Shown one piece after another: positions 57,517 through 64,000 of a stretch of 64,000 nucleotides of DNA. The DNA comes from Acinetobacter pecorum (GTDB taxonomy: Bacteria; Pseudomonadota; Gammaproteobacteria; Pseudomonadales; Moraxellaceae), in the NCBI RefSeq assembly GCF_014837015.1, contig NZ_JACSPT010000001.1, positions 1 through 64,000 on the forward strand. The letters are read 5' to 3'. Numbering within the stretch: position 1 is the first letter of the stretch; each line of letters opens with the position of its first letter. The position numbers and the translations under genes are program-made. Below the pieces are notes generated by a model that was not told where the DNA came from, ran no database searches, and worked only from the letters and a program-made list of their open reading frames with translations.

Positions 57517-58392
57517 TTAGCTCAGATGCTCACCGAAAAGACCTAAAGCTTCTTCAGCCGTAAACGTATACTGGCTATTACAGAACTGACAGTCCATCTC
57601 GATCGGATTCTGGAATTCCAGTGTTTCACGGATCGACTCTATACCGATTTGCTGCAAGGCAACGGCACAACGCTCTTTAGAGCAGGTACAGCCAAACTTC
57701 AACACTTCCGTATCTGGCAGACGCACTTCTTCTTCATTATATAAACGATATAGAATATCAGTAGCTTGTAACCCAACCAGTTCTTCAGCCTTCAAGGTTT
57801 CTGTAAGCATGGTCAGACGTGGCCACAGATCTTCATCTACACGACGCTGTTCTTCTTCACTATTACGCGGTAACAGCTGAATCAGTAAACCGCCCGCACG
57901 CTGCTGGTCACTTGCCAGTACGATGCGCGTCGGAATCTGTGCCGAAAGATCGTAATACTGCATCAGACAGCCCGCCAGGTTTTCTTTATCAAGGGGTACG
58001 ATACCCTGATAGCGTTCACCCATTTCTGGTTCGATATTGATGAACAGAACCGGAGAGTTTAGTGCCTTCAAAACCGTACTGCTGTCTTCGCCCACCAGAA
58101 AGTGTGGGTCTTCTTCATAATCCGCCAAAGCGCGAACTTCACCCAAATGGTTGCATTCCGCCATGGCCCATTTAAATGTACCTGCTGCCTGAATTTGCAG
58201 GCTGATACGGCCTTTAATTTTCAATGTGCTGGCCAGCAGGGCAGTGGCACTGAGCATTTCACCTAACAGGATTTTAACTGCAGGTGCATAGTCACGTTGC
58301 GCTAAAATAGTTTGTAAAGCTTCTTCAAGATGCACCACTTCACCACGAACAGGGCTATCTTCAATAAAAAAGCGTTGGCGTAAATCAGACAT
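57517..58392 (-). CDS. hslO: Redox-regulated chaperone Hsp33
   Basis: 291 residues from the ATG at 58392, with GGAG six bases upstream; an ATG four codons earlier is less likely. The body contains QIQAAGTFKWAMAECNHLGEVRALADYEE-type core strands. The C-terminal redox switch has the zinc-binding cysteines CTCSKERC (about 235-242) and CQFC (about 268-271), the CxC...CxxC arrangement of Hsp33. Oxidation releases zinc and activates chaperone activity. It is in the cytoplasm. Confidence 0.95.
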   Translation of the reverse strand: MSDLRQRFFIEDSPVRGEVVHLEEALQTILAQRDYAPAVKILLGEMLSATALLASTLKIKGRISLQIQAAGTFKWAMAECNHLGEVRALADYEEDPHFLVGEDSSTVLKALNSPVLFINIEPEMGERYQGIVPLDKENLAGCLMQYYDLSAQIPTRIVLASDQQRAGGLLIQLLPRNSEEEQRRVDEDLWPRLTMLTETLKAEELVGLQATDILYRLYNEEEVRLPDTEVLKFGCTCSKERCAVALQQIGIESIRETLEFQNPIEMDCQFCNSQYTFTAEEALGLFGEHLS

Positions 58393-58442
58393 AAAATTCT
58401 CCATAACCCTGTTTTAATGGTGTCATTATTGTAAAACACAAG

Positions 58443-60296
58443 TTATGACAGATCATCCCTTAACATATCAATTGTTACGCTGTTTGTATCTGGTTGCTGC
58501 GACGTCTCTGGTGTTTGCGCTTTATAGCGTTGATCTTGAGCAAATAGATACTCCAGTTCAGCCAAACTGTTCCGGTAGTTTTTATCTGTTGAATGTTGTT
58601 CTGGATCCAGATCATACTGGCTGCTTAAAAGCTGTTCATCCTGTTCACGGAAGTTTTGGATCTGTAACTGGCTGTCTTTGGGGTTAGTATTAAGCTGGTC
58701 TAATAAGGCGTGACTCAGTTCTAATGCAGAAAGGTAGGTTTCACGCCAGATGTGTTGCACGCCCAAATCCTGTAATAACTGCACATGATGCCGGTCACGG
58801 GCGCGAACCCATAAACTGATTTCAGGATAATTCAGCCGCAGATGCCGCAGGATCAACATTGAGTCTTCAATATCATCAATGGCGACAATGACCTGTTGCA
58901 CCGTGGCAACCCCTGCCTGCATCAAGGCTGCCGGTTCTGTCGCATCTGCCTGATAGAAAGGGATATCGTACTGCGCCAGAAGCTCAGTGGCTGGCACAGT
59001 GCTGTCCATGACACTAAATGCATGCTGCTGTTGCAGTAAAATCCGGGCAATGATCTGTCCGAAGCGGCCAAAGCCAATCAGCAGGATTGGCGTATGAGCT
59101 TGAGGATTAATATCAGTTTCAAAAGTCGCTGCCAGATGATTGTGGCGATCCAGACGCGGTAAGATCTGACTGTGTAATAACCAATAAAATGCGGGGGCCA
59201 GCAGCAAGGAAAAACTCACCATCCACAGCAAGGGAGAGAGCAGATCACCCCTAATAATCTGGTCGGATACTGCAATCATCAGTGCCAGTAAGGCAAATTC
59301 ACCGCCCTGTGCCAAGCTGCCAGCCAGCAGGGTAGTATTGCGCCAGCTATTTTGATAATAGCGTGCCAATACCAAAGTAACAGTAAACTTGATCAAGATT
59401 AAAGCCAAAGTTCCGCCCAGAATCATCCAGGGAAAATCCAGCAGATCAGGTAAGTGCAATGACATGCCAAAGCTGATAAAGGCCAGGCCCATCAACAGGC
59501 CTTGAAAAGGCCGAATCGTACTTTCTACCGCAGGCCTGAAATCTGAATCTGCCAGTAAAATTCCGGCAAACAAGGCTCCCAGGAATAGATTTATCCCGAG
59601 GGTATTCATTAATACCAATAATGCCAAGATCACTGTAACTGTCACAATGACATGTAATTCATGACCGCCGCTTTTGGCAATCCAGCGATACAACGGCTGC
59701 ATCAGATAGCGGTTACACAGGAACAGACCGCTTAACGTCGCGATGATCGCAGCAAAGTAGGCCACGCCATGTTCAGTGGATCGAATCCCGGCAAATAAGG
59801 GAATGGCTGCAATCACCAGAATGGCCAACAGGGCATGAACCAGCAGAATCGAATAGGTCTGTTGACCATAACTGGTGGCAAACTGTTGCTGGTTGTTCAA
59901 CTGTTGAATGACCAGTGTCATGGCAGACAAACTGCCGGCAAGCCCAATCACGATGCTAGCAAGCAGACTTTGCTGCAAAAAGGTCCATGCCATCAAACTG
60001 AAAATCAGCGCGCTGGTCAGTACTTGTAAAGTTGCCATCATCCATAGGGTGGGGTGGATCTGGAGGATGCGTTGTGGTCTGAGTTGCAGGCCGATCCAGA
60101 ACATGAGCGCCATCAGGCTGACTTGCATGAAACTACGCATGACTTCGGGTGCCTGAATCAGATGCAAAAGGCCTGGACTCAAGATAATTCCTGTTAACAG
60201 ATAGCCCAGCACACTTGGCAACCTGAGCCTTTTACTCAGTGGCACCATCAACAGTGCAATGACCAGAACCAGTGTGATTTGTAACAGTATCGACAT
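58443..60296 (-). CDS. KefB/KefC-type monovalent cation:proton antiporter (CPA2)
   Basis: 617 residues. About 12-13 membrane segments fill residues 1-380, beginning LVLVIALLMVPLSKRLRLPSVLGYLLTGIILSP. A TrkA-N (RCK) NAD-binding domain follows, with HTPILLIGFGRFGQIIARIL (about 397-416). The C-terminal tail is polar and Gln/Ser-rich. This is the KefB/KefC architecture of potassium efflux, though the ion and the glutathione gating cannot be told from sequence. SD AGGA precedes the ATG. It lies 75 bases downstream of priA on the same strand. Confidence 0.88.
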   Translation of the reverse strand: MSILLQITLVLVIALLMVPLSKRLRLPSVLGYLLTGIILSPGLLHLIQAPEVMRSFMQVSLMALMFWIGLQLRPQRILQIHPTLWMMATLQVLTSALIFSLMAWTFLQQSLLASIVIGLAGSLSAMTLVIQQLNNQQQFATSYGQQTYSILLVHALLAILVIAAIPLFAGIRSTEHGVAYFAAIIATLSGLFLCNRYLMQPLYRWIAKSGGHELHVIVTVTVILALLVLMNTLGINLFLGALFAGILLADSDFRPAVESTIRPFQGLLMGLAFISFGMSLHLPDLLDFPWMILGGTLALILIKFTVTLVLARYYQNSWRNTTLLAGSLAQGGEFALLALMIAVSDQIIRGDLLSPLLWMVSFSLLLAPAFYWLLHSQILPRLDRHNHLAATFETDINPQAHTPILLIGFGRFGQIIARILLQQQHAFSVMDSTVPATELLAQYDIPFYQADATEPAALMQAGVATVQQVIVAIDDIEDSMLILRHLRLNYPEISLWVRARDRHHVQLLQDLGVQHIWRETYLSALELSHALLDQLNTNPKDSQLQIQNFREQDEQLLSSQYDLDPEQHSTDKNYRNSLAELEYLFAQDQRYKAQTPETSQQPDTNSVTIDMLRDDLS

Positions 60297-60371
60297 TTTC
60301 CTGCCCTAAATTTATGCTTGATCCAGACTCGCAGTTTCGTATTCTAGAGCGACCCTCAGGCGCAATATCTC

Positions 60372-62594
60372 TTAGCTCAGTTCCTGAGGGTCTATGTCCA
60401 GCGTGAGCTTCATGCTGGAAGGCTTGTCCTGCAGCATGTTTTGCCACCAGCTGCGCATATAGTAATGCAGACGTGGACGATCTGCTGACAATAGCACCAT
60501 ATGTGACTGATAGCGTCCAGCCTTACGTTCCATTGGCGCAGGAATCGGTCCCCAGATGTCCAGCACCAGATCGGGATATTGCCTGAGAAGAGCTGCATGT
60601 TTCTGTAAGAATTCGGTATTTTGTGCCTGATCCTTGGATTCACAGCGAATCAGGATGGCATAACGATAGGGCGGCATCTGGGCAATCTGCCGTTCTTTTA
60701 AGGTTTGCTGGGCAAACACGCGATAATTTTCATTCACCAGCGTATTTAGTAGGGCATGATCAGGTCTGAGCGTCTGCAAATAGACATCGCCTTTGTGTTC
60801 ACCACGTCCGGCCCGGCCTGCAACCTGCACGATCAATTGTGCAGTCCGTTCAGTAGCACGGAAATCAACACTGAGCAGACCGGAATCGATATCCAGAATC
60901 GCCACCAGCGTCACATAAGGAAAATGATGGCCTTTGGCCAGCATCTGGGTGCCGAGCAGAATTGCTGGTTCGCTTTTCTGAATCTTGTCATAGATTTTCT
61001 GCCAGCTGCCGACCCGACTGGTGGAATCGCGATCGACCCGAATCACCTCAAAATCCGGAAAGAGTTCATTCAGATGTTCTTCGACTTTGCCGGTGCCCAT
61101 GCCCAGTGTAACCAGTTCCTGATGCTGACATTGCGGGCAGTGTTCCGGCATACGGTGAATGGTACCGCAATGATGACAATGCAGATGCTGATAAGGCTGA
61201 CGGTGTACAGTGAAGTTGGCATCACAGTGCGGACATTGTGCCTGCCAGCCGCAACTGCCACAAAGCAGAACGGGGGCATAGCCACGGCGGTTTAAAAAAA
61301 TCAGCACCTGTTCCTTTTTCTCCAGACGCTTTTTGATGTCCTGAATCAATTGCAGGCTAATCCCATGCTGCTTCTGTGCGACTTTTAAATCCAGAATATG
61401 GATTTTGGGCATCAAGGCCGTGCCGGCACGCTGGTTCAGCTCCAGCACCTGCATCTTGCCATGTTGCACCAGCGCATAACTGTCAATGCTTGGAGTGGCT
61501 GACCCTAAGATTACCGGACATTGCTGTAAATGGCCGCGGTACAGGGCGACATCTCGGGCATGATAGCGGAAGCCTTCCTGCTGTTTAAAGGACAGGTCAT
61601 GTTCTTCATCCAGAATGATCAGGCCCAGATTCGGCATTGGCGTATAAATGGCGGAACGTGTACCCAGCACAATCGAGGCTTTGCCGGTTTCTGCCGACTG
61701 CCAGGCTTGTAGCCGTTTGGAATCATTCAGCCCGGAATGCAGCAGCGCAATATGGCAATGAAAACGGGACTGAAACCGGCTGATGGTTTGCGGCGTCAGG
61801 CCGATTTCCGGCACCAGCACCAGCACCTGTTTGCCCTGTTTCAGTACCTGCTCCATGATCTGCAAATACACTTCAGTTTTACCGCTGCCGGTCAGACCAT
61901 CCAGTAAAAAAGCCTGATATTGATTGCGATATTTTAATACCTGTTCGACTGCATGTTTTTGTTCAGGATTGGCCGTTAGCGGCATCTGTGCCAGTTGCAT
62001 CGGCTGCGGACTGAAATCTTGTAACTCCAGCACACAGGCGCAAATCTCTTTTTTCTCCAGTGCTTTTAAGGTCGCGGTTTCAATCCCGGCCATGTTGAGC
62101 ACAGTTTCAGTGGTCCCGACCGGATGCAGTTTTAAAATCCGGTAGGCTTCCTGCTGCTTGTCTGAACGGCGTACTTTGGCCTCGGCATTAGTGTCCAGGA
62201 GCTTCCAGGTGCGAGCCAGCAGGTTATAAGGCTTGCCCTGACGCAGCAGGGTTGGCAGGGCACTGTGGACGACTTCACCGATCGGAAACTGATAATACTG
62301 TGCTGACCATGTCAACAAACTTAAAACTTTGCTATCTATAATGGCACGTTCATCGAGCAGTTCGGTCACAGCCTTAAGTTTAAAGCGCGGGTCGAGAGGA
62401 GTGTCTGCGGACAGTTTTTCGATAATCACCCCGACCAGATTCTGCCGGCCAAACGACACCAGTACACGTGCGCCAATCTGCGCCTGTTCAAATTGTTCTG
62501 CACTCATTGTGTAATCAAAACAATCAAATACATGCACAGGTACAGCAACGCGTACGCGATAAAGTGGACTTGAATCTGGGTGAGAATTTTGCAT
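60372..62594 (-). CDS. priA: Primosomal protein N' (replication restart helicase PriA)
   Basis: 740 residues, standard length. An N-terminal 3'-DNA binding domain begins YRVRVAVPVHVFDCFDYTM. The helicase motor carries Walker A LDGLTGSGKTEVYL (about 233-246), DEEH and the GSATPSIDS motif. The zinc modules CGSCGWQAQCPHC and HCHHCGTIHRMPEHCPQC (about 438-482) are intact. PriA reloads the replication fork at stalled or recombination-derived structures, work that follows RecBCD repair. Divergent from gspF. Confidence 0.96.
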   Translation of the reverse strand: MQNSHPDSSPLYRVRVAVPVHVFDCFDYTMSAEQFEQAQIGARVLVSFGRQNLVGVIIEKLSADTPLDPRFKLKAVTELLDERAIIDSKVLSLLTWSAQYYQFPIGEVVHSALPTLLRQGKPYNLLARTWKLLDTNAEAKVRRSDKQQEAYRILKLHPVGTTETVLNMAGIETATLKALEKKEICACVLELQDFSPQPMQLAQMPLTANPEQKHAVEQVLKYRNQYQAFLLDGLTGSGKTEVYLQIMEQVLKQGKQVLVLVPEIGLTPQTISRFQSRFHCHIALLHSGLNDSKRLQAWQSAETGKASIVLGTRSAIYTPMPNLGLIILDEEHDLSFKQQEGFRYHARDVALYRGHLQQCPVILGSATPSIDSYALVQHGKMQVLELNQRAGTALMPKIHILDLKVAQKQHGISLQLIQDIKKRLEKKEQVLIFLNRRGYAPVLLCGSCGWQAQCPHCDANFTVHRQPYQHLHCHHCGTIHRMPEHCPQCQHQELVTLGMGTGKVEEHLNELFPDFEVIRVDRDSTSRVGSWQKIYDKIQKSEPAILLGTQMLAKGHHFPYVTLVAILDIDSGLLSVDFRATERTAQLIVQVAGRAGRGEHKGDVYLQTLRPDHALLNTLVNENYRVFAQQTLKERQIAQMPPYRYAILIRCESKDQAQNTEFLQKHAALLRQYPDLVLDIWGPIPAPMERKAGRYQSHMVLLSADRPRLHYYMRSWWQNMLQDKPSSMKLTLDIDPQELS

Positions 62595-62744
62595 ATCTTG
62601 GGGTGGAGATCCTGAAGAAATTTCGTCGTGCTTAAAGTTCGATTATGTTAGAGTGAGCAGATAATTTATATCAAAGAATATGAATGATTTGGGTGGTCTG
62701 ACGCAACAGCGTTAAGCAAAATTTTGGAAAATTAGAGCATTACA
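62595..62744. promoter_or_regulatory. Divergent promoter region between priA and gspF
   Basis: 150 bases between two genes read outward. It must contain both promoters; no clear -35/-10 pair is visible to me. Confidence 0.4.
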
Positions 62745-63950
62745 ATGCCTGCATATCAGTTTATTGCGCTTGATGCTTCAGGGAAGCAGCAAAAAGGCGT
62801 GCTGGAAGGGGATTCTGCGCGTCAGATCCGGCAACAATTACGGGATAAAGCGCTTATTCCAGTCTCTGTCGATCCTGTAGAGAAAAAAGACCGGCATTAT
62901 CGACGAAAATGGTTTGAAAAAAGCCTCACCGCCTATGATCTGGCTCTGATGACCCGGCAATTATCCGTACTGGTCGCCGCCGCAATTCCACTGGAAGAAG
63001 CGATTCGCGCCGTCGGCAAGCAAAGTGAAAAAGTACATGTGCAAAACCTGCTGATGTCAGTGCGCTCAAAAGTGCTGGAAGGGCATAGTCTGGCGCAAGG
63101 CTTGCAGCAATCGGGACGGTTTCCCGAGCTGTATATTGCCACGATTGCGGCCGGTGAGCGTTCCGGGCATCTGGATCTGATTCTGGACCAACTGGCAGAC
63201 TATACCGAAAATCGTTTCGCCATGCAGAAAAAAATTCAAGGTGCAATGATCTATCCGATTATCCTGATGCTGATGTCCTTTGCAATCGTGATGGGACTGA
63301 TGACCTATGTGGTGCCGGATATCGTCAAGACCTTTGACCAGAGTAAAGATGCCCTGCCCTGGATTACCGTGGCCTTGATGAAAGCCAGTGATTTTATCCG
63401 CCTTGCCTGGCCATTTTTATTGATCGGTGGAGCCTTGGGGATTTTCCTGTTGGTCCGGTTTTTAAGAACCACCGCCGGGCATTATGCCTTTGACCGTCTG
63501 ACTTTAAAGCTGCCGCTATTTGGGAAACTATCACGCGGGATTAATGCCGCGCGTTTTGCCAGTACCTTATCCATTTTGACCCAGTCTGGCGTGCCGCTAG
63601 TCGATGCATTGCGCATTGGAGCTGCGGTCAGCAATAACTGGGTAATCCGTGATGCGGTGAATCTGGCTGCTGAAAAAGTGACCGAAGGCGGTAACTTGGC
63701 AACCCAACTGGAACGCAGTGGTTATTTCCCGCCGATGATGGTACAAATGATCAGAAGTGGCGAGGCATCCGGTGAACTCGACCGAATGCTGGAGCGTGCT
63801 TCACAGATGCAGGATCGTGAAGTGACCACCCTGATTTCAACTTTACTGGCTTTGCTGGAACCTTTAATGCTGGTTCTGATGGCCAGTATTGTTCTGGTCA
63901 TTGTGATAGCAGTAATGCTGCCAATTGTGAATATGAATAATATGATTTAA
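62745..63950 (+). CDS. gspF: Type II secretion system inner membrane protein GspF
   Basis: 401 residues, standard length for GspF/XcpS. It starts MPAYQFIALDASGKQQKGVLEGDSARQIRQQLRDK, the family N terminus. Two homologous cytoplasmic domains (about 60-160 and 260-365) each have the T2SSF pattern, for example ARFASTLSILTQSGVPLVDALRI. Three membrane helices lie near residues 165-190, 218-240 and 372-395. GspF is a platform protein of the T2SS that exports exoproteins. The next gene is cut off by the window end; no gspG is visible in the last 50 bases. Confidence 0.95.
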   Translation: MPAYQFIALDASGKQQKGVLEGDSARQIRQQLRDKALIPVSVDPVEKKDRHYRRKWFEKSLTAYDLALMTRQLSVLVAAAIPLEEAIRAVGKQSEKVHVQNLLMSVRSKVLEGHSLAQGLQQSGRFPELYIATIAAGERSGHLDLILDQLADYTENRFAMQKKIQGAMIYPIILMLMSFAIVMGLMTYVVPDIVKTFDQSKDALPWITVALMKASDFIRLAWPFLLIGGALGIFLLVRFLRTTAGHYAFDRLTLKLPLFGKLSRGINAARFASTLSILTQSGVPLVDALRIGAAVSNNWVIRDAVNLAAEKVTEGGNLATQLERSGYFPPMMVQMIRSGEASGELDRMLERASQMQDREVTTLISTLLALLEPLMLVLMASIVLVIVIAVMLPIVNMNNMI

Positions 63951-64000
63951 ACAGTAACCAGTTAGAATTTTGCTGTGATCAAGATTCAAGTGGTCTGAAT

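Noticed and set aside
1..64000. CRISPR array, prophage, integrase or complete insertion sequence
   Set aside because: I found no regularly spaced repeats, no transposase or integrase gene, and no paired terminal inverted repeats with target duplications.

Overview
The window is a stretch of chromosome from a gamma-proteobacterium, almost certainly an Acinetobacter. The evidence is moderately AT-rich coding sequence, a 1,362-residue RpoB, a RpoC that starts on TTG, the order tuf-trpT-secE-nusG-rplKAJL-rpoBC, a two-domain polyphosphate:AMP phosphotransferase of the A. johnsonii type, and several proteins I otherwise know only from that genus. The species cannot be fixed by eye. I see no prophage, integrase, transposase or CRISPR array; this is mostly core genome.

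Layout. 1-12.6 kb: the end of tuf, tRNA-Trp, secE, nusG, four ribosomal protein genes, rpoB and rpoC, all on the + strand, with structured leaders or hairpins in front of rplK, rplJ, rpoB and rpoC. 12.7-17.7 kb: small envelope and metabolic genes (glycine-zipper lipoprotein, DUF4442 hotdog protein, alpha/beta hydrolase, Na+/H+ antiporter, OmpW-type porin, LprI-like protein). 17.8-19.7 kb: htpG behind a heat-shock-like promoter. 20-25.5 kb: minus-strand genes of mostly unknown role (beta-barrel candidate, two hypotheticals, a repeat-containing secreted peptide, a FrnE-type thioredoxin-fold protein, a GNAT acetyltransferase). 25.6-30 kb: a CoA-transferase and the ompR/envZ two-component pair. 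30-38.4 kb: tex, a patatin-like lipase, and the ubiquinone cluster ubiE-ubiJ-ubiB. 38.6-40.6 kb: pap and a membrane-associated protein. 40.7-50.4 kb: the recC-recB-recD recombination operon. 51.3-53.9 kb: rpsO-pnp. 54-64 kb: a CorA-type transporter, small regulators including cbpM, hslO, a KefB/C-type antiporter, priA and gspF.

The most interesting stretch is the gene-less 900 bases between recD and rpsO (50,423-51,332). It holds two tandem units. Each begins with an 18-bp palindrome that fits the GacA activator site (TGTAAG-N6-CTTACA, at 50,431 and 50,801), has a -10-like element about 50-57 bases further on, and ends in a strong intrinsic terminator. The predicted RNAs carry GGA motifs in hairpin loops, the signature of RNAs that titrate the translational repressor CsrA/RsmA. 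I read them as a tandem pair of Gac-controlled Rsm-type small RNAs. Other non-coding points of interest are a GC-rich cloverleaf-like palindrome between rpoB and rpoC, a structured element separating ompR from envZ, and a broken dodecin-like reading frame at 23,961-24,110.
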